Assembly (NCBI RefSeq): GCF_900176355.1
Contig: NZ_FWXI01000001.1
Location: forward strand, 62,001-126,000
Direction of reading: 5' to 3'
From: Sporomusa malonica
Lineage (GTDB): Bacteria > Bacillota > Negativicutes > Sporomusales > Sporomusaceae
DNA length: 64,000 nucleotides
Shown here: piece by piece, positions 16,526 to 24,835 of the stretch
How the letters are laid out: every line of letters begins with the position of its first letter
How positions within the stretch are numbered: the stretch's first letter is position 1
Program-made: the position numbers and the translations under genes
The notes under the pieces: generated by a model
Databases searched by the model: none
What the model saw: the letters and a program-made list of their open reading frames with translations, nothing else
Told to the model about the DNA's origin: nothing

Positions 16526-17131
16526 TTATTTCTCGGCATTATCTTCGTTATTATTAAATGGTTTCAAAGCGGGTTGTAAATTTAATGATCTGGAGGGGTG
16601 CATTGTCTCAGACCGAACGAAAATACCTTCTTGCCATATCTGATATGCGTATATTATAACTCCTAGTGCGGAGGTCATAAAAACATCTAGCATAGGGCTA
16701 ACACTTTGAAATTGAATTACACCTCTATTACCTAGAAAATAATTTTCAAATACTAGAGTATAGAGCAAATTTAATAAAAAATCGGCACCTACGTACAACC
16801 AAAATCGCCCATACGTAAATTTAAAAAGCCACATTGTAGCTACTGGTATGGGACCATACAGATATGGGACGTTCTGGAGAGGATAAAGCTTTACTGGATA
16901 TACCCACCATCCAAACGTAATACCCGCTTCAAGAATCATTGCACTCGTAACCGTGGCAAATAGGCCAACAGGCATGAAGCGCTTGATATCCGCTTTTTTC
17001 ATGAAAAGAAGAGTGAGCCACGAAAGGATAAATATAGCTGATAGGATCGTTTGGTTGCTCAAGGGAGTAAATCCTCCTTTAAAAAACTTAACTGCTTTAT
17101 CGTACTGTTTGTGTGTTAGTATATGCTTCAC
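16526..17131 (-). CDS. CBO0543-like integral membrane protein
   Basis: 201 residues, about five membrane helices with aromatic belts (GITFGWWVYPVKLYPLQNVPY, GPIPVATMWLFKFTYGRFW) and a polar 45-residue C-terminal tail. It resembles the 13947 protein in layout and in the W-x-YPVKLYPL-type motif. Function is unknown. The two genes bracket the mobile-element region on the same strand. Confidence 0.65.
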   Translation of the reverse strand: MKHILTHKQYDKAVKFFKGGFTPLSNQTILSAIFILSWLTLLFMKKADIKRFMPVGLFATVTSAMILEAGITFGWWVYPVKLYPLQNVPYLYGPIPVATMWLFKFTYGRFWLYVGADFLLNLLYTLVFENYFLGNRGVIQFQSVSPMLDVFMTSALGVIIYAYQIWQEGIFVRSETMHPSRSLNLQPALKPFNNNEDNAEK

Positions 17132-17240
17132 CTAGATTTTTATTAGGAGATGTAAGTGGTCAAGTACTTTGGATAAAAAATGGTCAATAAATTTGGATGT
17201 TTTTCGGCAACTAAAGAATAGTGTTACGGTGAGTTAAGCG

Positions 17241-17369
17241 TTAGCTGTCGCCAACCATATTTAAAATTTCGCTATGGTGTACAAGGCGGTCAAGTATGAC
17301 AGTTGCAATTACCGGGTCGCCAAGAAACTCTGGCCATTCATCAAACCCCTTGTTTGATGTCACAATCAT
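17241..17369 (-). pseudogene. IS21-family IstB remnant
   Basis: Minus-strand reading gives [20 protein letters not shown], then a stretch rich in [13 protein letters not shown]-type residues ending in a stop. This matches the C-terminal third of the IstB helper ATPase. Nothing of IstA or the ATPase motifs remains. The 519-nt gap 17132-17650 holds this fragment and AT-rich DNA with a possible TATAAT at 17580-17585. Confidence 0.65.
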
Positions 17370-17650
17370 AGATGTTTTTCATATAGGCTCGAAACAAATT
17401 AAAATCTTTAAAGACTGAATTTGAGAATGTTGTTATATTAAGCATTTTGCTTACAGCGCAAGATGCTTTAATAAAAAAATGGCAAATCCTATCGAAATTT
17501 ATATAGATTTAGCAGGAGTTTAATACTTTAGTAGGAATAATAACAAATAGAGAATGTAAATTTTTGCTTTATGGCTTTGTATAATAAAGATAGATAAAGA
17601 GATTTTCACAATAACATCAAATCACCGTGAAAATATAGGAGTGAACGGTC

Positions 17651-19120
17651 ATGAATTTATTTAAAAAAGCACCATGCAATGAAGCTCTTTGTATAATAAA
17701 AAATGTTGAGGATCGACTTAAAGGGAAAGTAGCTGATAATCTTCAGGTTGAGTATCCCATTCACAAAACATTGCTGAAAAATTTTGATAAACTATTTGCA
17801 AGTGAAGAGAAGATGTCTACAAATTCTAAACACATGTTAAATGTTATATCTTCTTTAAGTGAATTTGATGTCAAAATGACACATTCTTCGTATAAAATGA
17901 TTGATTTTGCACAAGAAATGTCAGTTTTAAGTGAATCTAATCTTTCTATAGTAGAGGAAATCACTGCAAGTATGAATGATGTGAATCAGACAATAGGTCA
18001 TACTTCTGCTACGATGACTCAATTATCCAGATCATCGGAAGATTTAATCCAAAAGAATGATGAGAGTATGCTCCAGTTAGATGAACTTAATACATTAAAA
18101 GAAAGTGTTGTAAAAGATACAACTACCATGAGTGAACAAATCGAACATTTAGTAGACATGGCTACTAAAGTAAATGAAATAGTCAACGGAGTTCAAGCGA
18201 TAGCAGAACAGACCAACTTATTAGCACTTAATGCTTCCATTGAGGCTGCTCGGGCAGGTGAATTTGGCAGAGGGTTTGCTGTTGTGGCTGATGAAATTAG
18301 AAAATTAGCAGATAGTACTAAAGCAAATTTAGGTGATATGAGGGTTTTTGTAAATAACATACATCAAGCAGCTAATGATGGTAGGCAAAGTATGGCTAGT
18401 ACGATGAAATCTACTAACAACATGAACGAAAAGCTCGATAGCATTTCTGCCACAATAAAAGGCAATGTATTAATGCTAAGAGATACAGTTAAAGATATTA
18501 ATACAATATCAAAAGCAATGATAGATATTAACGAAACATCAAAACAAGTAAATCAAGCAATGGATTTATCAGCCCAAGATGCAGAAAAGTTACTCAATAT
18601 GACACAGATTATACATGAGGATGCTTCCCAAAGTGCTGCAAATGCAAAACACATATCAAAGATTGATGAAGAACTTAGTGATATTGTTCGAGATATGCTC
18701 TCGGCTCTGAATGGCGGAATACATGCAATTACGAATGATGATTTAATTAAGAATCTTTTGAAGGCAAAAGAAGCGCATGGTAATTGGATGAAAAACTTGA
18801 AAAGAATAGTAGATGAAATGAAGAGTTATCCTATACAGACTAACTCCAAAAGATGCGCATTTGGACACTTTTATCATTCCATTAATATAGAACATCCAGA
18901 TATAATCAAAGAGTGGATGGCCATTGATGGAGTACATCATGAATTACATAGTATGGGTGAAAAGATAATTAATACAATAAGTACCAAGAACTCAACACAA
19001 GCTAACACACTATACCTACAAGCTGAAGAATTATCAAAGAAGATATTTATCCACATAGATAACACTATTAAAGCAATTGAAAAGAATTCTAAATTAGGCA
19101 TAGAAGTTCTTAATTTATGA
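17651..19120 (+). CDS. Soluble methyl-accepting chemotaxis protein with C-terminal CZB domain
   Basis: 489 residues, no membrane segment. A long helical coiled coil carries the MCP signalling tip ([35 protein letters not shown]). The last 120 residues form a CZB domain with the zinc pattern H-(x)n-C-x2-G-H/F...H-x3-H ([25 protein letters not shown]). CZB domains bind zinc and respond to zinc or oxidant signals in known receptors. The gene is AT-rich, stands alone, and is followed by a terminator. Confidence 0.9.
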   Translation: MNLFKKAPCNEALCIIKNVEDRLKGKVADNLQVEYPIHKTLLKNFDKLFASEEKMSTNSKHMLNVISSLSEFDVKMTHSSYKMIDFAQEMSVLSESNLSIVEEITASMNDVNQTIGHTSATMTQLSRSSEDLIQKNDESMLQLDELNTLKESVVKDTTTMSEQIEHLVDMATKVNEIVNGVQAIAEQTNLLALNASIEAARAGEFGRGFAVVADEIRKLADSTKANLGDMRVFVNNIHQAANDGRQSMASTMKSTNNMNEKLDSISATIKGNVLMLRDTVKDINTISKAMIDINETSKQVNQAMDLSAQDAEKLLNMTQIIHEDASQSAANAKHISKIDEELSDIVRDMLSALNGGIHAITNDDLIKNLLKAKEAHGNWMKNLKRIVDEMKSYPIQTNSKRCAFGHFYHSINIEHPDIIKEWMAIDGVHHELHSMGEKIINTISTKNSTQANTLYLQAEELSKKIFIHIDNTIKAIEKNSKLGIEVLNL

Positions 19121-19126
19121 CGGATC

Positions 19127-19156
19127 ACCTCCACCTATTCGGGTGGAGGTTTTGTC
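19127..19156 (+). terminator. Terminator of the chemoreceptor gene
   Basis: ACCTCCACC (19127-19135) pairs with GGTGGAGGT (19142-19150), followed by TTTGTCTT. The stem is 9 bp with a 6-nt loop. Confidence 0.85.
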
Positions 19157-19170
19157 TTGATGGAAAACTG

Positions 19171-19201
19171 TTGACCTGTCTATAACTTTATACTTTAGAA
19201 T
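19171..19201 (+). promoter_or_regulatory. MerR-type promoter with 19-bp spacer
   Basis: TTGACC (19171-19176) and TAGAAT (19196-19201) are 19 bp apart, the over-long spacing typical of MerR-activated promoters. A TATAA-CT-TTATA dyad lies in the spacer. It precedes the SRPBCC-MerR pair, so autoregulation by the MerR protein is likely. Confidence 0.55.
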
Positions 19202-19236
19202 TTCATCAAAGCCTATTATTGCTAGGAGGAATGTTG

Positions 19237-19710
19237 ATGTTTAAAGGGAAAAGACTTATAAAAAGGCATACTATGCGGATTGGGGCTGCGGTAGATATCG
19301 TTTATCCTCTTCTTTGTCCCGAGCGGGAGAAGGAATGGGTTGACGGATGGTCCTATGAAATGATTTATTCCCAATCGGGATTTGCGGAACATGGCTGTGT
19401 TTGGAAGACGAATTTTCCGGAAGAAGGGGAAGCGTTCTGGGTTATGGTAAAAAATAATCCACCCTGTGAAGGGACGTATGTCAAATTTGTACCGGGCTTA
19501 ATGGTTACCGAGTTATCTTTTGTATTGACGAATACACAAAGTAATTGTACTTTGATTGATGCAACATATACCTTTACGGGCTTGACCGAACAGGGCAATC
19601 AGCTCATTGATATGACATTACCAACAAGCTGCGAGCAGAAATTAGTTGGACTTGAACGATCTCTTGATGACTATGTTCGGAAGGGTAATTTACTGACAAA
19701 AAATCGTTAA
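19237..19710 (+). CDS. SRPBCC-family protein
   Basis: 157 residues with the look of a START/SRPBCC fold: an N-terminal strand (HTMRIGAAVDIVYPLLCP), a WVDGW motif near 34-38, alternating strands, and a long C-terminal helix (LIDMTLPTSCEQKLVGLERS). Such proteins bind hydrophobic ligands; none can be named. ATG 19237 is chosen because AGGAGGA lies 6 nt upstream. It is followed after 13 nt by a MerR-type regulator, probably in one transcript. Confidence 0.7.
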   Translation: MFKGKRLIKRHTMRIGAAVDIVYPLLCPEREKEWVDGWSYEMIYSQSGFAEHGCVWKTNFPEEGEAFWVMVKNNPPCEGTYVKFVPGLMVTELSFVLTNTQSNCTLIDATYTFTGLTEQGNQLIDMTLPTSCEQKLVGLERSLDDYVRKGNLLTKNR

Positions 19711-19723
19711 GGTGATTTTACAT

Positions 19724-20266
19724 ATGTACAGCATTGGGCAAATAGCAAAAAAATTTAAATTATCGCGAAGTACCTTACTCTATTATGAGTCTATCGGATT
19801 ACTTGCTTCTTCAGGAAGGACAAAGTCCAACTATCGAGAGTATTCGGAGGATGAAGCTCAGCACCTTGAACAGATCTGTGCTTACCGTGAGACCGGGTTG
19901 CCGCTTGAAACAATTAAGAAAATATTACTCGGTACGCGGAACACTGCAGCAATGCTTTTGGAAAAGCGCATATATGAACTGAATGATGAAATCAAGGACT
20001 TACGTGAGCAACAGAAAGTCGCAATCAGATTACTACTTAACAGCCAGATGCATTATACAACAGAACCTATAGATAGATTGGCATGGGTGCAACTATTTCA
20101 TGATGCTGGATTTGGCGATTATGATCAGTGGTGTTGGCACCGAGACTTCGAGATGACTAATCCTGATTCACACCAGCTTTTTTTAGAGAAGGTGGGTTTT
20201 TCAGCAGATGAAATCACCCGGGTTAGAACTTGGGTTCATGAGGATTATCAGGAAACCACAAAATGA
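19724..20266 (+). CDS. MerR-family transcriptional regulator
   Basis: 180 residues. N-terminal winged HTH (YSIGQIAKKFKLSRSTLLYY), then a dimerisation coiled coil (about 80-110), then a C-terminal domain rich in Trp and acidic residues (DQWCWHRDFEM) that may bind a ligand. No metal-binding Cys pair is seen, so it is a drug/stress type rather than a metal sensor. ATG 19724 is chosen because the HTH starts there and AAGGTGAT precedes it. Confidence 0.85.
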   Translation: MYSIGQIAKKFKLSRSTLLYYESIGLLASSGRTKSNYREYSEDEAQHLEQICAYRETGLPLETIKKILLGTRNTAAMLLEKRIYELNDEIKDLREQQKVAIRLLLNSQMHYTTEPIDRLAWVQLFHDAGFGDYDQWCWHRDFEMTNPDSHQLFLEKVGFSADEITRVRTWVHEDYQETTK

Positions 20267-20306
20267 ATATAGCTATATTTAGAATTGTTAGCCATCAGAA
20301 TTACTC

Positions 20307-20335
20307 TTGACAAGCACTGATTTATGGTTTATATT
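20307..20335 (+). promoter_or_regulatory. Promoter of the gntR transcript
   Basis: TTGACA (20307-20312) and TATATT (20330-20335) with a 17-bp spacer; start near 20342. The transcript then runs into the leader hairpin/terminator at 20376. Confidence 0.7.
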
Positions 20336-20375
20336 AAATTCAAAATAATTGCTGTTATTCTAATATTATAAGAAA

Positions 20376-20424
20376 AGGCAATGACGCCTAAGCTGGTCTT
20401 TCAGTCCAGAATGGGCTTTTTTTT
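20376..20424 (+). ncRNA. Leader attenuator with AGGC-hexaloop-GCCT hairpin
   Basis: A small hairpin AGGC (20376-20379), loop AATGAC, GCCT (20386-20389) shares its right arm with the left arm of a terminator (20386-20396 with 20406-20416, two mismatches), then T8. The two structures exclude each other. The same motif lies at 39663 before another transporter operon. The hexaloop with A1 and G4 recalls ANTAR targets, but only one hairpin is present. It does not match a riboswitch class I know. Confidence 0.55.
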
Positions 20425-20449
20425 GCCGTCGAATGTAGGCGGATTACTA

Positions 20450-20473
20450 ACTTATTTTTCTTCAAAAATAAGT
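20450..20473. promoter_or_regulatory. Inverted repeat before gntR, possible operator
   Basis: ACTTATTTTT (20450-20459) and AAAAATAAGT (20464-20473) form a 10-bp dyad 43 nt before the GTG start; ACTTATT recurs twice just downstream. It is a candidate autoregulatory site for the GntR protein. Confidence 0.4.
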
Positions 20474-20515
20474 AGTACTTATTACTTATTTGAACAAGGA
20501 TACAGGAGGGAAATC

Positions 20516-21262
20516 GTGCCCACTATTGTAAAAGTCGATACAGAAGAGCTTTCTTCCAAAGTACGCAAGGCTTTGCTGAATATGTTACGTGAGGGGCTCT
20601 TCGAAAAAACCGGGCGGCTGCCGGCGGAGGAAACACTGGCCCGGGAAATGGGAATTAGCCGCACCGTGCTGAGGGATGTACTGGCCGCGCTGGAGAGTGA
20701 AGGCTTCGTTTCCCGTCGAAGAGGTGTTGGCACCATTGTGAATAAACATGTGCTAAAGGTTACTTCCCGAATGGACTTAGAAAAAGAGTTTATGGAAGAT
20801 TACGCCGATGCCGGCTACACACCGGCCATCAAAGAAGTACGGGTATACCGAACCGAGGCAAATGAAGAAGCGTGCCAGCGTCTGCATCTATCACCAGGGC
20901 AGCCACTGCTGGTGGTGGAGCGAATTGTATTGGCAGATGACCGCGAAGCGGTATATTGCATCGACTACATTCCGGCCTCACTCATCGTGGAATCTGATTA
21001 CCAAGAGGATGAGATGTATGCTCCGATTTTCGAATTCCTAAAAAACCGCTGTAAGACCACCGTTCACATGGGGCTGACAGGCATTGAAGCCTGCCAGACA
21101 GATGAGAAGCTGGCAAAAGAACTTGCACTCCCGGAAGGGGTAGCAATATTATATCTGGATCAGGTTGGGTACGATTTTGACCAGAATCCCGTTCTTTGGT
21201 CCAAAGAATACTATACACCTGGTATTTTGCACTTTACTGTACTAAGACGAAAAGTCTGGTAA
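20516..21262 (+). CDS. GntR-family regulator with UTRA effector domain
   Basis: 248 residues. Winged HTH at about 10-75 (RLPAEETLAREMGISRTVLRD, then RRRGVGTIV), then a chorismate-lyase-like UTRA domain (about 90-245: QPLLVVERIVLADDREAVYC, YLDQVGYDFDQNPVLWSKEYY). HutC-type regulators of this kind bind small metabolites. GTG 20516 follows CAGGAGGGAAATC. It lies before the CoA-ligase/creatininase/BMP-ABC genes and probably controls them. Confidence 0.88.
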   Translation: MPTIVKVDTEELSSKVRKALLNMLREGLFEKTGRLPAEETLAREMGISRTVLRDVLAALESEGFVSRRRGVGTIVNKHVLKVTSRMDLEKEFMEDYADAGYTPAIKEVRVYRTEANEEACQRLHLSPGQPLLVVERIVLADDREAVYCIDYIPASLIVESDYQEDEMYAPIFEFLKNRCKTTVHMGLTGIEACQTDEKLAKELALPEGVAILYLDQVGYDFDQNPVLWSKEYYTPGILHFTVLRRKVW

Positions 21263-21291
21263 CTTAATATCAATAGGAAATCAATGTTGAT

Positions 21292-21334
21292 TCCCGCAAA
21301 CCGCCATCGGCGATTTTGCGGGAGTTTTATTTTT
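21292..21334 (+). terminator. Terminator between gntR and the ligase gene
   Basis: TCCCGCAAA (21292-21300) pairs with TTTGCGGGA (21315-21323), with CCG/CGG inside, then GTTTTATTTTT. It lies only 16 nt before the ligase start, so it may act as an attenuator. No separate promoter was clear. Confidence 0.75.
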
Positions 21335-21349
21335 CATAAGAGAGGAACG

Positions 21350-22876
21350 ATGAGTATGTTACTACACCAACTTTTGCTCCAGGGTGCGGCCCGGCAACCG
21401 GATAAAACAGCATTTTGCTGGGTTGATCGCAAAACTAGTTTGACGTATGCCGAGGCAGCCAGGCAGATGGACCATTTTGCTGGTGCCTTGCACCATTTGA
21501 GAGTGGTTAAAGGCGACCGGGTAACCATTTTTGCCCACAACGGTATGGACTACCTGCTCGGCATGTTTGCGTGCTGGCGCATTGGCGCGATTGCTGCTCT
21601 GGTTAATGTACGCTTTGCCGGTGAACTCGAGTATTACTTACATGATCACCAGCCAACCGTCGTGATCTACACCCACGATATGGCGGAAGCTGTTCGTCAG
21701 GCGGCAGCGACGACCCCGAGTATCAGGCATCTTGTGTGCATGGACGGCCCGCAGCCGGGCGCGGAAAGCCTACCCGCCTTGCTGGCTGCCGGGTTGACCG
21801 CCCCGGCTGATCCAGGCGACGAAGCCGCAATCGCCCATCTTTCCTATACCTCAGGCACCACCGGACGCCCTAAAGGGGCCTGCCTTATGCATGAACCGAC
21901 CATGCGGGCGACCAATTGCATTGCCGAGCGTTTGCGTATAGCCTCTGAAGATATATCGTTCGGGCCAACAGCGTTATCAAGCTCCTATCAGTTAGTAGGC
22001 AATCTGCTGCCGCCGCTCCACCGGATGGCCACAGTGAATGTCATGTCCCAGTGGACGCAGCAAGCTGGCTGGCTAGCGCTGGATGTCACCCAATCCTCTC
22101 TGTTTGTCGCTAATCCTACCCTGTTGGCCGAGGTGCTGGAAGAATCCAAACTGCAAGGCCGTATCCCGGGTTCACTCCGTTTGGGACTGTCAGGCGGCGG
22201 CCCTGTCCCCACGGCATTAAAAAAAGCGTGGCGAGATGAATTGGGCATCCCGCTTGTAGAGAGCTATGGTCAAAGTGAGTTGGGCGGTTTTGTTGCTATG
22301 GGCTTCCCGGCCAAAGAACCTGATCACCGGCTTGGCGCCGTTGGGCTGGCTCAGCCTGATAAAGAGGTTGCGATACTGGACAAGGCCGGCAAAGCACTCC
22401 CGGTTGGTGAAGTCGGAGAAATCTGTCTGCGCGGTGGCTTTATGCATGGTTATTGGGGCAAACCGGATAAAACCGCCGAGGCTCTAAAGGATGGCTGGCT
22501 TCATACGGGTGATGCCGGCTGGATCGATACTGAAGGCTACGTAACTATGCGTGGTCGCTTCTCTGAACTGCTTACCGTTGCCGAAAAAATCTGGTTCCCC
22601 CGGGATGTCGAAGAAGCTTTGGCCGACCTGCCTGAGGTGAAAGCCGCTGCAGTTGTGGCAATTCCGGATCACTTATTAGGTCAGCGCCCGGTTGCCTATG
22701 TAATGCTGCAGGACGAAACGATAGCTCCGGACACGCTAAAACGGCTTATTGAACATAAAGTCCCCTATAATATCGAACCACTGCTAATGAAATCAATAGC
22801 CGAATTCCCCATGACCCCCACCGGCAAAATAGCTAAGGCTGAATTACGGGAGCTTGCTATATTAACAGCGCTATAG
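21350..22876 (+). CDS. AMP-forming acyl-CoA ligase
   Basis: 508 residues of the ANL superfamily. Phosphate loop YTSGTTGRPKGA near 185; GLSGGGPVPT near 285; ESYGQSELGG near 306; hinge/adenylate motif LHTGDAGWIDTEGY near 385; C-terminal Lys in PTGKIAKAEL. It should activate a carboxylic acid as acyl-AMP and then acyl-CoA; the substrate is not readable. GAGAGGAACG precedes the ATG at 21350. The creatininase-like amidohydrolase follows after 20 nt, so the pair may hydrolyse an imported amide and activate the acid released. Confidence 0.85.
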   Translation: MSMLLHQLLLQGAARQPDKTAFCWVDRKTSLTYAEAARQMDHFAGALHHLRVVKGDRVTIFAHNGMDYLLGMFACWRIGAIAALVNVRFAGELEYYLHDHQPTVVIYTHDMAEAVRQAAATTPSIRHLVCMDGPQPGAESLPALLAAGLTAPADPGDEAAIAHLSYTSGTTGRPKGACLMHEPTMRATNCIAERLRIASEDISFGPTALSSSYQLVGNLLPPLHRMATVNVMSQWTQQAGWLALDVTQSSLFVANPTLLAEVLEESKLQGRIPGSLRLGLSGGGPVPTALKKAWRDELGIPLVESYGQSELGGFVAMGFPAKEPDHRLGAVGLAQPDKEVAILDKAGKALPVGEVGEICLRGGFMHGYWGKPDKTAEALKDGWLHTGDAGWIDTEGYVTMRGRFSELLTVAEKIWFPRDVEEALADLPEVKAAAVVAIPDHLLGQRPVAYVMLQDETIAPDTLKRLIEHKVPYNIEPLLMKSIAEFPMTPTGKIAKAELRELAILTAL

Positions 22877-22896
22877 CACAGAAAGGGCTGATTTTC

Positions 22897-23664
22897 ATGG
22901 AACGCCACGTTAGCCGATTGACATGGGAAGAGGTCCGAGATCTTGACAAACACACCGGGGCCTTGATCTTGCCAATTGGCTCCCTGGAACAGCACGGTCC
23001 TCATCTTCCGGTAGACACAGACCTCTTTTTCACTGAACAACTCCTGGACTTGACCTTGGCTAAACTGCCGGATCAAGTCACCTTATGGCGTCTGCCTGTT
23101 CTGCCAATCTCGAAAAGTAATGAACATGCAAGTTACCCCGGTACATTGAGCCTTTCGGCTACAACCATGATGGCTGTGCTGCACGATATCGCCCAGGGAG
23201 TCGTCAACGCCGGTTTCCGCCGTCTGGTATTTTGGACTTGTCATGGCGGCAATCGTGCCCTCCTGGAGGTCATAGCCAGAGAAGTGAGAATTGCCACCGG
23301 GCTGATGACTTTTGTTGTATTTCCACCTGCAGTAGCAGCTGATCCGGTTCAGCTTGATGAGCAGGAGCAAGCTCTGGGCATTCATGCCGGCGACTGGGAA
23401 ACCAGTGTTATGTTGGCATTGGCAAGAGATAAAGTCCGGTTAGACAAACTAGACTGTTCTTATCCGGAACTCCCCGCCTCCTCGCTGCAACTTGAGTTAG
23501 CAGGAGCCACATTTGCCTGGACAACCAGCGACTGGAGTCCTAGCGGCACCTGGGGGAATGCCCGGAGGGCGACAGCCGAACGTGGTACACTGCGGTTATC
23601 AGCAATTCTGCCCCGGCTTGTCACGATCCTTACAGATATCTGTCACTTCGAGGTTTCTCGTTAA
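22897..23664 (+). CDS. Creatininase-family amidohydrolase
   Basis: 255 residues. The metal-site signature is complete: LPIGSLEQHGPHLPVDTD near 29-46 (Glu, His, Asp ligands), FWTCHGGN near 108, and Glu in HAGDWETSVM near 165. Family members cleave cyclic or linear amides (creatinine, FAPy in riboflavin/F420 synthesis, MftE). Here it is joined to a CoA ligase and a BMP-type ABC importer, so a nucleoside-like or amide nutrient is a reasonable guess. RBS AGAAAGGGCTG precedes the ATG. Confidence 0.87.
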   Translation: MERHVSRLTWEEVRDLDKHTGALILPIGSLEQHGPHLPVDTDLFFTEQLLDLTLAKLPDQVTLWRLPVLPISKSNEHASYPGTLSLSATTMMAVLHDIAQGVVNAGFRRLVFWTCHGGNRALLEVIAREVRIATGLMTFVVFPPAVAADPVQLDEQEQALGIHAGDWETSVMLALARDKVRLDKLDCSYPELPASSLQLELAGATFAWTTSDWSPSGTWGNARRATAERGTLRLSAILPRLVTILTDICHFEVSR

Positions 23665-23741
23665 CCACCGACCATGTTGTTTGTCGCCTATTTACGTGGG
23701 CGATTTGCATAATAAGCAAAAAATAAGCAGGGGGATTAGTG

Positions 23742-24776
23742 ATGAAAAGTTTTAGTTTGCTCAAAAAGTTTTTCGTATTCGGGCTCATTTTGATGATGGC
23801 TGCACTGGTCATTGCCGGTTGCGGGGAAAAACCCAAACCGGCTGCGGAAAAGACAGCGGCCCCGGCCAAGATGAAGATTGCCATGCTGTTGCCCGGACCT
23901 GCCAATGACGCAGGCTGGAATACCGCTGCCTATCAGGGTTTGATGAAGCTAAAAGATAGCGGCTATGAAGTTGCTTTCACCGAAAGTGTACCTGTTGCCA
24001 ATATCGAAGAAGCTTTTCGTAACTATGCGGAAAAGGGCTACGGCCTGATTGTCGGGCATGGTTTCCAGTTTGGTGACCCTGCGCTTAAGGTTGCCGGCCA
24101 GTTTGCCAATACAAAAATCTTCGTAAGCGGCAAAAATCCAACCAATGCAAAAATGCTGCCTAATGTCGGTTTTATTGACCAAAGCGAGTTTGAAGGGGCT
24201 TATTTGTGCGGCATTGTTGCCGGTATGACCACCAAGACCAATAAGATAGGCTATGTCGCCGGTATGGAAATCCCCGGACAACTGGCCAATCTGGCTGCCT
24301 TTACCAAAGCAGTGGAAGCCGTCAATCCTCAGGCCAAGGTATTTGGTATTATCACCGGTTCTTTTAGCGATCCAGCCAAAGGCAAGGAGGCAGCTACCGC
24401 TCAGATCGAAAACGGCGCCGATATTATCATGCACGCAGCCGACTCTACCGGCCTTGGCGTCATCGAAGCGGCCAAAGCCAAGAATGTTATGCTGATCGGC
24501 TATGGTGCCGATCAATCAGCACTAGCACCTGAGCTTATGCTGACCAGTCTGATTCCCGATTTGAGTAAAGCCATTACGCAACAGACCGAGCGCATTGATA
24601 AAGGCACTTTCGGCGGTGTTTGGAAAGCCGGTATTAAAGACGGCATCATTGATATCGCCCCACTTTCAGCCAAAGTTCCACAGGCTGCCAAAGACAAAGT
24701 CGCCCAGGTTCGTAAGGACATTGTGGAAGGAAAATTCAGCGTGCCGGAAATTTATGAACGGATTGACAAAAAATAG
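23742..24776 (+). CDS. BMP/PnrA-family substrate-binding lipoprotein
   Basis: 344 residues. Signal peptide with lipobox VIAGCG near residue 28, then a Pro/Ala/Lys linker and a BMP domain (KIAMLLPGPANDAGWNTAAYQG; LIVGHGFQFGDPALKVA). Relatives bind purine nucleosides for ABC uptake, some bind other ligands. The GGGGG 7 nt before ATG 23742 decides the start over the overlapping GTG. It heads the ABC importer genes. Confidence 0.9.
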   Translation: MKSFSLLKKFFVFGLILMMAALVIAGCGEKPKPAAEKTAAPAKMKIAMLLPGPANDAGWNTAAYQGLMKLKDSGYEVAFTESVPVANIEEAFRNYAEKGYGLIVGHGFQFGDPALKVAGQFANTKIFVSGKNPTNAKMLPNVGFIDQSEFEGAYLCGIVAGMTTKTNKIGYVAGMEIPGQLANLAAFTKAVEAVNPQAKVFGIITGSFSDPAKGKEAATAQIENGADIIMHAADSTGLGVIEAAKAKNVMLIGYGADQSALAPELMLTSLIPDLSKAITQQTERIDKGTFGGVWKAGIKDGIIDIAPLSAKVPQAAKDKVAQVRKDIVEGKFSVPEIYERIDKK

Positions 24777-24835
24777 TTCAATGGTGGAGCGGCGGGGAAT
24801 CAACCCCCCGCCGTCCCATTGAGGGAGGTAAGAAT

